From positions 1 to 61,586 of the forward strand of contig JAGSHN010000024.1 of NCBI GenBank assembly GCA_029855935.1: DNA of 61,586 nt. Reading direction: 5' to 3'. The notes under the pieces were generated by a model that did no database searches, had not been told where the DNA came from, and saw only the letters and a program-made list of their open reading frames with translations. The translations under genes were made by a program, and so were the position numbers. This document shows, in pieces, positions 52,032 through 60,532 of this stretch. Source of the stretch: Candidatus Thorarchaeota archaeon. Lineage in GTDB: Archaea; Asgardarchaeota; Thorarchaeia; Thorarchaeales; Thorarchaeaceae. Within the stretch, counting starts at the first letter, position 1, and each line of letters begins with the position of its first letter.

Positions 52032-52486
52032 GCGGGCACGCTGGTCGCAACGAGCGCGGGATGTTCAGGGTCTATAGGTGCAGGTCATGTCGCCACGTTG
52101 GGTATGATAGAGTTGAGTCTGAGGAGGATACCACCCACTGCCCGCTGTGCGGTGCTGCTGTGGAGGACGACCCCTCGGTGGTCTACGTCGCGACACTGAG
52201 CGAGGCGGAGGATTTGATGCGCCAAATGGTCCTGACATCTAGATCGGTACATACCGCGAGGGCTGCCTTTCCGCGCAACCTCGGTGTCAAGAGGCGAGTT
52301 GAGAACATCATCCGCGACCTGATTGCTCTCAATCGAGGCCGTCCGGTCAGTCTCTCTGTCGTGCTTCAGGAGTGTTCGTATGCGGGTATTGCCCCTGAAC
52401 GGGCGGTGCGTTTTATGGCCGCACTTGAGGCTGAGGGCCGGATTCGTAATGATGGGCTGGTTGTAGAAGTAACGGAGGAGTGGTAG
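52028..52486 (+). CDS. Zinc-ribbon plus winged-helix protein (DUF5817-like)
   Basis: A 152-residue protein. An N-terminal zinc ribbon (C18-x2-C21 ... C38-x2-C41) is followed by a linker with TLSEAEDLMRQMVLTSRS, recalling archaeal DUF5817 proteins. A C-terminal winged helix (about 85-150) follows, with AGIAPERAVRFMAALEAEGRI as recognition part. It probably binds DNA, either as an operon regulator or as a DNA-loading factor for the neighbouring ATPase. Its ATG overlaps the RadA-paralogue stop (ATGA). Confidence 0.78.
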   Translation: MSGHAGRNERGMFRVYRCRSCRHVGYDRVESEEDTTHCPLCGAAVEDDPSVVYVATLSEAEDLMRQMVLTSRSVHTARAAFPRNLGVKRRVENIIRDLIALNRGRPVSLSVVLQECSYAGIAPERAVRFMAALEAEGRIRNDGLVVEVTEEW

Positions 52487-52490
52487 TCAG

Positions 52491-53120
52491 ATGGTAGTGA
52501 GTGACAGCGCGGCTCCAGACACGCTGGCGGAACGCGGGCGCCACCGGAGGACCATTGCGGGAAAATCGTTGCTGAACCTCACGAATCTCCTGTTGCGACA
52601 GACCGACCATCGTGTCGTCACGCTGCAGCGAGATACAGAACCAGATCCCGAGATCTACGTTGTGACCCGGGTCGAGTGGAGGGACCCCAGTGTTCATCGC
52701 CCGGTCTTGCCCCAGCTACCGCGACTTCTGTCGGTGCTTGAGGCGCTCAGAGGTACTCAGGGAGTCCCCACTGAGATATACCTTGACAGCACGGAAGGCC
52801 TCACGGTCTATCTGAGGACTGGCGTTAGGCTCTCGGAGCTACCAGCCAGTTCGAGAGATGCTGTCGCGCTACTGACTGGGGTGGTACACCGCACAGTGTC
52901 TCATCTGTATTCCACGGTGCGTGATGTAGAGGAGTACTTCTGGATGGCGGCTCGGAGGCACGGTTTCAGTCCCGAGATTGTGGAGAAGATGGCGCTGGGA
53001 GTGAGGCACTTCGACTCTCCGGCGCTCCGACTGCGGTTCTCTGAGCTGATGCATTCCTACTTCTCAATCCGTTTCCGAATACATCGCGCAGAGGGCTGCC
53101 TCAGAGTCGAGGGAGGCTGA
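52491..53120 (+). CDS. Operon protein E, unknown
   Basis: A 209-residue mostly helical protein. The middle has a beta-like segment (PTEIYLDSTEGLTVYLRTGV) followed by a long helical part (VHRTVSHLYSTVRDVEEYFW). No known motif. It sits four bases after the zinc-ribbon gene and seven bases before the XPD-like helicase, so it is very probably a partner in the same assembly. There is no similarity by eye to Bax1, the usual archaeal XPD partner. Confidence 0.68.
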   Translation: MVVSDSAAPDTLAERGRHRRTIAGKSLLNLTNLLLRQTDHRVVTLQRDTEPDPEIYVVTRVEWRDPSVHRPVLPQLPRLLSVLEALRGTQGVPTEIYLDSTEGLTVYLRTGVRLSELPASSRDAVALLTGVVHRTVSHLYSTVRDVEEYFWMAARRHGFSPEIVEKMALGVRHFDSPALRLRFSELMHSYFSIRFRIHRAEGCLRVEGG

Positions 53121-53127
53121 TCACACC

Positions 53128-55083
53128 GTGGCTGCGACGACGAGCGATCCGATGCGGTACTTTCCCTACGTGCCGAGGCCGCATCAGGACAGGGCCGTTC
53201 GTCTTGCGGCCAACGTGTTCTCACGTGGAGGCGTCGGCCTGTTGTCGGCAGACTGTGGTGTGGGCAAGACCATTGCAGTGTTGGCCGGTTACCTAGCAGC
53301 GAGAGCTGAACAGCCCGGGTCACGCCTGTTCATACTCACCAGAACACACTCTCAGACAAGTGTCTTCGAGTCGGAGATTGCCGTTCTTCGATCCTCCTAC
53401 GGTCACATCACCGCGACGTCCCTTGTGTCGAGAGCGCATATGTGCCCCATGCGGGAAATGATGGGAGAGACCTCCCTAGCTGGCTTTCTTCGGACATGCG
53501 CCCTATACATACGTTCCGGTAGGTGTTCGTACTTCTGGGACCTCTACAGAAGAGGTCCTGAGGGCCGTGTGCTCAGAGACGATGCGCGGGAACTGGTCGA
53601 CGAACTCCTCTCGGGCGGTGTAGTCACGCGTGCTGTAGTTGAGGCTGCCTCCGAGGACAATGCAGTCTGTCCCTATGAGCTTCTCCGCTGCGCTGCTCGC
53701 GAGAGCAGGATTGTCATCGGCCCCTACCCTTACCTCTTCAAGTCCACAGTCCGGCGCGCAACTCTGGCCTCATTGGGTATCACGCTGGACGACCTTGACA
53801 TAATAGTCGACGAGGCGCACAACCTCCCTGAACACGTTCTTGAGGCCGAGACCGCACGTCTCTCCGCTCACGATCTGCTGTGGCTGAGAGAGAACCTGGA
53901 TGATGTCTGCAAGATGACGGGCATCTCGTGGACGGGAGATGTCGTGGACTTCTTCTGGGAGTCGATGATGACGGCATTGGACCGGGTCGCGGACAGTTCG
54001 GAGATACGTCTTGAGAAGTGGGATGTGGCTCCTAGATTTGTGCAGCCTCGTGATCTTGACGCCCTGGCAGAATCGGCACGGCCAGACATCACCGACCCGG
54101 ACGGCGCGGTCAATGCCGAGACGCCGCTTGACCGGCTCATCGAGTTCCTCTATGCTGCACTCCACACGGTGCAGAGTGAGGACTGGCTTGTGACTCTCAA
54201 CATAGCTCCACATGGCGATGACACTCCGAAGTTTATGAGCGCCAGTCTGACTGTGCGGCCATTCAACGCGGCTGCCTTGGCTGGTCCTGTTCTCAGGGGT
54301 GCTCGAGCTGCGCTGTTAATGTCCGGCACCCTGAGACCTGTCAGGCACTACTCCACACTCCTCGGAATCCCTGACGCAGTGGCCGAGGAGCTGGCAAGTC
54401 CCTATCCTCAGGGGACGAGGATGGTCTTGGTCGACACGGTCCTCTCGACCAAATACCGCGAGCGGTCTGACGACCTCTGGAGACTCGTAGCGGAACGGAT
54501 TGGCGCAGTCCTCTCAACGGTCCCAGCGGAGAAGAGCGCGCTGATTGCCTTTCCCAGCTATGCAGTCATGCGCGAGGTGTTGGTGTATGCGCCCGACACA
54601 GGTTTTCGTACGCCTCTTGTTGAGTCACCTCGATCTCAGCTCGCTGAACTCGCTGACGCCATCGCAACGGGGCCTCACGCAATCTTCTGCGTCTATGGCG
54701 GAAAGTTCTCGGAGGGTGTGGACCTTGTCGAGAGCGGGTCGAGCATGATTGATGTCATTGTTGGTGTTGGTATACCTTTCTCTCCGCCGTCTTCGTATCA
54801 GCTCGCGCTCCAGAGGTGGCTGGATGAGAGGTTTGGGAGGGGCATGGGGTACTACTATGCCACGACTATTCCCTCGTTACGGAAGGTGACGCAGCTGATA
54901 GGACGGCTGCGCCGTTCCCCGTCGGACTGGGGGATTGTCGTGCTCATTGACAGACGATTCCTTCGTCATCTCTCGCTATTGGGCGAGGATGTGTATGCGG
55001 ATCTGTGGCCGTACTCCACGGTCGAGGAGTTGACTTACGCAATCGCCGAGTATCTTCGTCTGAAGGGGGCTGGTGCAATTTGA
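53128..55083 (+). CDS. XPD/Rad3-like Fe-S DNA helicase
   Basis: A 651-residue SF2 helicase. Motif I is ADCGVGKT (41-48), motif Ia LTRTHSQ, the DEAH box is IIVDEAHNLPEH (228-231) and motif VI QLIGRLRRSPSDWG. Between I and II lie the cysteines C106, C124, C133 and C181 (with C188 nearby), in the position of the XPD 4Fe-4S cluster. XPD enzymes unwind DNA 5' to 3' in nucleotide excision repair. Here it is embedded in the coupled operon, so it may serve a dedicated pathway. The start is GTG. Confidence 0.92.
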   Translation: MAATTSDPMRYFPYVPRPHQDRAVRLAANVFSRGGVGLLSADCGVGKTIAVLAGYLAARAEQPGSRLFILTRTHSQTSVFESEIAVLRSSYGHITATSLVSRAHMCPMREMMGETSLAGFLRTCALYIRSGRCSYFWDLYRRGPEGRVLRDDARELVDELLSGGVVTRAVVEAASEDNAVCPYELLRCAARESRIVIGPYPYLFKSTVRRATLASLGITLDDLDIIVDEAHNLPEHVLEAETARLSAHDLLWLRENLDDVCKMTGISWTGDVVDFFWESMMTALDRVADSSEIRLEKWDVAPRFVQPRDLDALAESARPDITDPDGAVNAETPLDRLIEFLYAALHTVQSEDWLVTLNIAPHGDDTPKFMSASLTVRPFNAAALAGPVLRGARAALLMSGTLRPVRHYSTLLGIPDAVAEELASPYPQGTRMVLVDTVLSTKYRERSDDLWRLVAERIGAVLSTVPAEKSALIAFPSYAVMREVLVYAPDTGFRTPLVESPRSQLAELADAIATGPHAIFCVYGGKFSEGVDLVESGSSMIDVIVGVGIPFSPPSSYQLALQRWLDERFGRGMGYYYATTIPSLRKVTQLIGRLRRSPSDWGIVVLIDRRFLRHLSLLGEDVYADLWPYSTVEELTYAIAEYLRLKGAGAI

Positions 55084-55673
55084 GATGGCGCGACAGCAGC
55101 TATACTGTCTACTATCTTCTTGGCGCGATTGTCACTGGTACGCTAGTCCGGCTCATACTGCTGGATCAGAGCATCGTCTCTGCAGCAATGGTCGCTGTCG
55201 CGGCGGTCCTCTCCACGGCAGTCGCATTGCTCATCCGGAGCGACTATTCTCCGGTCGTACTGTGGAATCCGCGTCTGAAGACGATGGCTGTGATTCGGCG
55301 CTGGTCGGTTGAGGTGAGCGCTGGTTGTCTCTTCTCCAGCGTCCCAATGGGGATTGACCTGAGCCGCAGCGCAAAGTTTCTCCTCAGAACACTTCACGGC
55401 CTCTTCGGGCGCGGCGAAAACTCGTCACTGCGATTCTTTGTAGTCCGTCCCCTCGGTGACGAGCCCACCCGCGTCGGGTTGATGCTGACTCGTCGTATGC
55501 TGTGTCTTGGCAACGTGACTTCAAAGGTCGCCAGTCTGGCAGAGACGGTCAGCAGGGAGCTCACTAGTCTGGAGAGCGCCGTCCGGTCGGTCTATCCTCA
55601 TACTCCTGTTGACATTGCGGATCGCGACGACCTCATACACGTCTATTCTGGAGGTGCGCCCAGTGCTGCCTGA
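55080..55673 (+). CDS. Two-TM membrane protein upstream of HerA-like protein
   Basis: A 197-residue protein. Two membrane helices lie near the N-terminus (YYLLGAIVTGTLVRLILL; AAMVAVAAVLSTAVALLI), then about 140 soluble residues. The TTG start at 55080 overlaps the helicase stop as TTGA, with a GGGGG run upstream; the frame runs further left inside the helicase gene. The layout (two-TM protein just before a VirB4/HerA-like gene) recalls PrgI-VirB4 pairs of conjugation systems, but sequence similarity is not visible. Confidence 0.7.
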   Translation: MRWRDSSYTVYYLLGAIVTGTLVRLILLDQSIVSAAMVAVAAVLSTAVALLIRSDYSPVVLWNPRLKTMAVIRRWSVEVSAGCLFSSVPMGIDLSRSAKFLLRTLHGLFGRGENSSLRFFVVRPLGDEPTRVGLMLTRRMLCLGNVTSKVASLAETVSRELTSLESAVRSVYPHTPVDIADRDDLIHVYSGGAPSAA

Positions 55674-55950
55674 GTGTCTGTCGTCTGCTCGCAGAATAGC
55701 CCTGCCCTCGGGGCTACGCACAGAGTCTGTGATGAGTCTGCTCAGGCGCTCTCTGTCGTATCACTGGCTGATTGTCCTTCGGACGCCGCAGCTGGTGGCA
55801 TACGGCCTGCCGCCACACGATGCTGTCTCGGCACTTGCGATTATCGGCAGGGATCTCTTCGTCATTCAAGACGATGGTGGCAGCACGATGTCCGCGTTGG
55901 CACGTCTGCTGGCCGCACTATCTGCATCGCAGGAGGTGAGTCAACGATGA
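55663..55950 (+). CDS. Small operon protein H, unknown
   Basis: A 95-residue protein without TM or known motif; it reads MLPECLSSARRIALPSGL at the start and has a helical C-terminus (MSALARLLAALSAS). GTG at 55663 is chosen because GGAGGT is seven bases upstream and the start overlaps the end of the previous gene by 11 bases. Its stop overlaps the next ATG (ATGA). Confidence 0.62.
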   Translation: MLPECLSSARRIALPSGLRTESVMSLLRRSLSYHWLIVLRTPQLVAYGLPPHDAVSALAIIGRDLFVIQDDGGSTMSALARLLAALSASQEVSQR

Positions 55951-58310
55951 CCAAGACCGTGATGGGCGCGAGTCCGGAGGTGGAGCCGGTTGAGCGGATG
56001 CTGAGGCGGTCAGAGGAGGCACCATCACGCGAGTATATACAGTGGGAGAACCGGAACAGACCTACAGGTCTGAGGGGCGTGCAGGCGCTCATCGGGCTCG
56101 CCCTTGTTGCCAGTGTGTTGTCACCGCCACTTGTCCTGATTGCCCTTGGAGTGTCTGCAGCCACCGTGGCTCTGCTCCGCTCAGGCCGCTCAAGGGCCAG
56201 AGGGACGTGGCGTGGACTGAACGGATGGAGGCGAATTCGACACCGGACGTCTCGATTGCGATACCATAGCACTCACGTCACCCTGCGGCGAGGCAGGTAC
56301 CTTGGCGGCGCCAGTCTGTCAGACGCAGCCCCCCATCTGTCTGGAAGACTGAGTGGACTGCTGCGGGCACTGTCGTCGCGCCACGGGTTTGCTCTTCTGG
56401 TCGAGCTGTCACCAGAGAGTGCAATCGGCCTGGATCCATCTGCACTGACCGAGTGGCAGGCTGAACATCTGCCCGGGTCTGAACGACAGCTGGAGTCACT
56501 GTTCTGGCGTCACGGATGTCTCTGGAGTGCGAGGGCCGTGATCTTGGCCCATGGACGGACCGAGCAATACGTGTCCACCACCCTAGACATTGCACTTGGC
56601 GCCCTAGGTGATGCAAATTGGGCGCGTCTTGACGGTCGTTCCCTGATGAGGAGGTATTGCAGACTGGACCTGCTCCCCGAATCGTCATTCTATGCCACAG
56701 GCGAAGAGCTCTCAGGATGGCTTGTACAATTGGCCAGCGAGCTATCCTCTGATCTTGGCAGCAACGTACCCGGGGAGTTTCTGACGCCAGCAAAGGTCGA
56801 GAAGTGTGATTACGTCCTTGGCAGAATCATCGACCCGGAGACTCTGCGACTTGGACCTGAGACCGGGCTGACCGACAAGGACCTTCAGGGTGGAGTATGG
56901 ATCGCTGGTGGGACGGATGTTGTGCGGAGAGAGGTGCTTGCGAGAGTCGTCTGCAGGCTGCTGGAGAGGGGCCAGAGAGTGGTGTACATCGCTACAGACT
57001 CGGCCGCAGGTGCCATCGCTTCCCTCGCCAGAGAGGCTGCGGTCTTGCAGCTCGGGCACAACCTGATATTGAACCCCGTCGACCCGGATGGCCTCCCTGC
57101 GAACAGATATGCTGTGCTCCTCCTGCGGGCGCTTGAGGGACTTCTTGAGCGTGACCGCCCGCGGGGCGACCTTGAAGGGGCTGTCGAGCTTGAGATGGCT
57201 CTTGCGCGAGCGATCTCGAGAAAGGATGCGACCCTCGCCGATGTATCTATTGACACTGCCGCTCTCAGCCCGACCGACTCCAGCTCTGGGGCTGGACCGC
57301 CCCGCCAGTCGAGCCCGTCGATGTATCGTTCGATGCTTGGTCTCACACTCGTAGAGGAGCTGTACAAAGGCAGTGCTGCGTCCGCATTCTACGGTAGCCA
57401 GACGCTCAGCGCCGAGGAGATGGCCTCAGGTGATCTCACAGTCATCACCCTACCTCTACCAACACGCGAGCTCCAGCGATTCGCTCTGGATCTTCTGCTT
57501 CTCAAGCTCAGTGGTGTTCCGCGTGACGACGCTCTTGTAGTTGTCGTGGAGAACGCCCACAACTTTGCTGGCAGGGAGTCTTGGTCACTTGCCCTCGTTG
57601 ACAGGCTGTTCCGTCGAGGACCGCTCATCCTCGGAACGGAAGCATTGTCCAAGATGCCAGACGTACTCCGCGGTCGTTTCTGCTCAGCCGGTGTTCTCCA
57701 GATGAGCGATTCATCGGACATCAGGGCAGCCGCGGACCTCCTCGGTCTGGGTGTCATAGCGACAGGTCTGCATAGCAAGAGTCGAAGTTCTCTGCGAGAG
57801 ACCTCGTTTCTGCGGACGATGGGACAAGACACCGTTCTCCTCAGGTCCGGTTCGCGTAGGCTGGCTGTGGCCGTCCGATTGTCGCCGGCTCCAGAACTGG
57901 AGAGTCGCCCGCTCTCTGATGTTCAGTCCACTGCGCGTCAGACCGAGTCAGTACGGCGAGATGATCGTGTCAGAGGAGATCGCTCTCTCACGTTGATCGA
58001 GGAGGTCGCCGGGCGTCAGGCCTCCCTTGCTGCCAGGATACTGCGGCTGCTGGAGAGATACGAGCCTCTCACGGTACGTGCGCTGGAGCAGTTTCTTGCG
58101 GCCAGTGAGGACAGCTCACCAGCCAGCTCCGCATCCGCCCCCGACGGTGAGGTGGACAGCGTGATAACACGTCTTGAACGCGCGAGTCTTGTGTTGCGTG
58201 GACACGAGGTCCACGGCAATGTCTCGTACACCAACTATCGCCTGACGATGAAGGGGCGGCTGGCTCTCAGACAGACGGAACAGGAGGAGAGGGAGGGACT
58301 AGCGGAGTGA
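55947..58310 (+). CDS. Membrane-anchored HerA/VirB4-like protein with eroded Walker motifs
   Basis: A 787-residue protein. A TM hairpin (about 44-78) precedes a VirB4-like N-terminal region (about 105-280). An FtsK/HerA-like domain follows: GVWIAGGTDVVRREVLARVV (from 316) stands where Walker A should be, then LERGQRVVYIATD, LILNPVDPDG, VVVVENAHNF (531-540) at Walker B, and GPLILGTEALSKMPDVLRG matching the HerA ATQRPS sensor region. The GK(S/T) of Walker A and the DE of Walker B are both missing, so it probably cannot hydrolyse ATP. The C-terminus (about 680-787) is a winged helix. Confidence 0.8.
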   Translation: MTKTVMGASPEVEPVERMLRRSEEAPSREYIQWENRNRPTGLRGVQALIGLALVASVLSPPLVLIALGVSAATVALLRSGRSRARGTWRGLNGWRRIRHRTSRLRYHSTHVTLRRGRYLGGASLSDAAPHLSGRLSGLLRALSSRHGFALLVELSPESAIGLDPSALTEWQAEHLPGSERQLESLFWRHGCLWSARAVILAHGRTEQYVSTTLDIALGALGDANWARLDGRSLMRRYCRLDLLPESSFYATGEELSGWLVQLASELSSDLGSNVPGEFLTPAKVEKCDYVLGRIIDPETLRLGPETGLTDKDLQGGVWIAGGTDVVRREVLARVVCRLLERGQRVVYIATDSAAGAIASLAREAAVLQLGHNLILNPVDPDGLPANRYAVLLLRALEGLLERDRPRGDLEGAVELEMALARAISRKDATLADVSIDTAALSPTDSSSGAGPPRQSSPSMYRSMLGLTLVEELYKGSAASAFYGSQTLSAEEMASGDLTVITLPLPTRELQRFALDLLLLKLSGVPRDDALVVVVENAHNFAGRESWSLALVDRLFRRGPLILGTEALSKMPDVLRGRFCSAGVLQMSDSSDIRAAADLLGLGVIATGLHSKSRSSLRETSFLRTMGQDTVLLRSGSRRLAVAVRLSPAPELESRPLSDVQSTARQTESVRRDDRVRGDRSLTLIEEVAGRQASLAARILRLLERYEPLTVRALEQFLAASEDSSPASSASAPDGEVDSVITRLERASLVLRGHEVHGNVSYTNYRLTMKGRLALRQTEQEEREGLAE

Positions 58311-60532
58311 CAGTGGCCGCGATCAAATCAGAGGTCCTCGACCTTCTCTCATCGGCTTCGTTGGAGCCGCGGGGAGTCCAGAGAGAGGCGATTGAGAGAG
58401 GCCTACTAGAGGGTGCCAGCCTAATGGTCTGCAGTCCGACAGGCTCGGGGAAGACTCTTGTTGGCGAGATGGCGGCTCTACGTGCCGTACTGTCTGGGGA
58501 GCGCGCCCTCTATCTCGTGCCCCTTCGTGCCCTCGCGGCCCAAGTCAGTTCGGTGATGAGGGAGCGCTACCAGGCCCGCGGAGTCCGAGTGGGCGTCACA
58601 ACGGGCGACTTTCAGACGGACGCTGAGTATCTTGCGGATGCCGAGATTATTGTGACAACCTTCGAGCGCGCGGACTCTCTGATGCGCCGTCGGGCACCTT
58701 GGCTCGACGAGGTCGGCACGGTGGTCGTTGATGAGGTCCAGACGATTGGAGAGCGCGGTAGGGGTGCCCGCCTTGAGTCGGTCCTGATGCGTCTGAGGAG
58801 ACTGCTGCCAGAGGTCCAGATCGTTGCACTGTCGGCGACAATAGGCGCTCCTGAGGAACTGGCTGAATGGCTTGGTTGCGACCTGATAGTTTCTGAGCAG
58901 CGTCCGGTGCCACTGCACTACTCAATCGTTCCCACTCGTGACAAGGTGCAGACGTTGAGAAACATCGTCCTTGCGACGGTACGCGCGGACGGCCAGTCAA
59001 TAGTCTTCGCAAGGACGCGGCGTGATGCAGAGAGCTTGGCCTCGCATCTTGCCCCTGAGATCGGACGGCATATGACATCAGCGGAACAGCGTGAGGTGAG
59101 CTCGGAGCTCGACTCTGTTGAGAACTGGTATGTCTCGCCGCCAAGGGCTCTTCGCGGTCTGTTGCATCACGGTGTCGCCTTTCATCACGCGGGCCTGTCC
59201 TATTCTGTCAGAGATCTGATTGAGCGGCTCTTCCGACGCGGGCTGCTTCGCGTTGTCTTCGCGACGTCGACGCTCTCCGCCGGAGTTGACTTTCCGGCAC
59301 GGACGGTCATTGTGACCGATGTCCGTTCACCTTCAGATCACCGGACTCTGATATCCGCGAACCAGCTTCATCAGATGCTCGGCCGAGCAGGCCGCCCCGG
59401 TCACGATACCATGGGGATGGGCATCGTACTAGTGGGAAGCAAGGGCGAGGCTGAGACGGTGCGTGACAGGTACTTCGACGTCATGGAGGACGCTGAGACT
59501 GGCGAAACAGTTCTGTTTCCACGGTACGACCGCGTGAACAGCGTCTTGAGCGACCCGGAGGCTCTGACCGAACAGGTTCTCGTCGCTCTGGCCACACTGG
59601 GAGAGTCTAGTCCCCAGAAACTGGTTGACGAGTATTTCAGCGACTCCTTTCTCTCATTCTGCAGCGTCCGGGACTCGAGAGCGCCAGCGAGGGTGCTGCC
59701 GATAGATGCCGTGGACGCGCGCGTGGCAATGGAGTGCAGGGCCTTCTCGGACACCGTGAGAGCCGCCAGCGAAGGGGTTCTAGGACATGCGACAATCCGC
59801 GAGAAGACGGAGACGACCATTGGCGGAATCGTTCGGGACTGGGACGGCAACCAGCACACATGCCGCTTCTCGTCTAGGACCGACGCTACTGGTCTGGTGG
59901 AGGGTCCGATGTGTTCCTGTGGCCAGCCCGTGGACAGACACGGGATACTCTGCCCCCATCTTGTCTGTCTTGGTATCACAGCCGCAACAGAGCTAGGCTC
60001 GTTGGCCGACTATGTGGTCCCACTTTCTCTTGATGTGACCAGTCCCGTGCAGGTGCTGGTGCGGCTGGGGCTGATTGAGGGTGCAGAGGGGAATGCGCTC
60101 AGAGCAACGCGTCTCGGTCGACTTGTGTGCCGGTTGTATCTCAGAATCTCGACCACGCGAGAGATGCTCGCTCTGCTGCCCCTGGTTGACAATGGTCAGG
60201 ACGTGGTAAGTCTTCTACGACACTTGGTCTCGCTGGAGATGGGGGCGAGACTACCCGACTCGTTCGAGTCGTTCATCGCGGGCCTGGCCTCGACAGGTAT
60301 TCCCCTCTCGAAGCTTGCTGCAGATGCGGAGATTGATGAGGGTGATGCCCTCGGTCTGGTGGACGCGTCGCGCTGGCTGCTCTCGGCCATGGCTGCAGTT
60401 GCGGACCACGGGGGCCTCGATACAGCTCGCGAGATCATCCAGTCGCTTCTGGTCGCGCTGGATGGTCGTAGTGAGGCATTTGGCAAGACAGTTGACGGAG
60501 AGTGTGAAACAGATGGCAATACTGAGCCGTGA
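58307..60532 (+). CDS. Ski2-like (Hel308-type) helicase with SWIM zinc finger
   Basis: A 741-residue SF2 helicase. Motif I is SPTGSGKT (43-50), the DExH position reads DEVQ (about 142-145), SAT is present and motif VI is QMLGRAGRPGHD. After the RecA cores comes a SWIM zinc finger, C536-x-C538-x10-C549-x-H551, which is not found in Hel308. The C-terminal 180 residues are helical and lack an obvious Sec63 or ratchet signature. It should be a 3' to 5' DNA translocase. The GTG start overlaps the previous stop (GTGA). Confidence 0.9.
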   Translation: MTVAAIKSEVLDLLSSASLEPRGVQREAIERGLLEGASLMVCSPTGSGKTLVGEMAALRAVLSGERALYLVPLRALAAQVSSVMRERYQARGVRVGVTTGDFQTDAEYLADAEIIVTTFERADSLMRRRAPWLDEVGTVVVDEVQTIGERGRGARLESVLMRLRRLLPEVQIVALSATIGAPEELAEWLGCDLIVSEQRPVPLHYSIVPTRDKVQTLRNIVLATVRADGQSIVFARTRRDAESLASHLAPEIGRHMTSAEQREVSSELDSVENWYVSPPRALRGLLHHGVAFHHAGLSYSVRDLIERLFRRGLLRVVFATSTLSAGVDFPARTVIVTDVRSPSDHRTLISANQLHQMLGRAGRPGHDTMGMGIVLVGSKGEAETVRDRYFDVMEDAETGETVLFPRYDRVNSVLSDPEALTEQVLVALATLGESSPQKLVDEYFSDSFLSFCSVRDSRAPARVLPIDAVDARVAMECRAFSDTVRAASEGVLGHATIREKTETTIGGIVRDWDGNQHTCRFSSRTDATGLVEGPMCSCGQPVDRHGILCPHLVCLGITAATELGSLADYVVPLSLDVTSPVQVLVRLGLIEGAEGNALRATRLGRLVCRLYLRISTTREMLALLPLVDNGQDVVSLLRHLVSLEMGARLPDSFESFIAGLASTGIPLSKLAADAEIDEGDALGLVDASRWLLSAMAAVADHGGLDTAREIIQSLLVALDGRSEAFGKTVDGECETDGNTEP

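Noticed and set aside
55674-55946. 91-codon N-terminal extension of the HerA-like protein
   Set aside because: It overlaps the small gene at 55663-55950 in another frame, and that gene has a clear GGAGGT site and an ATGA link to ATG 55947.
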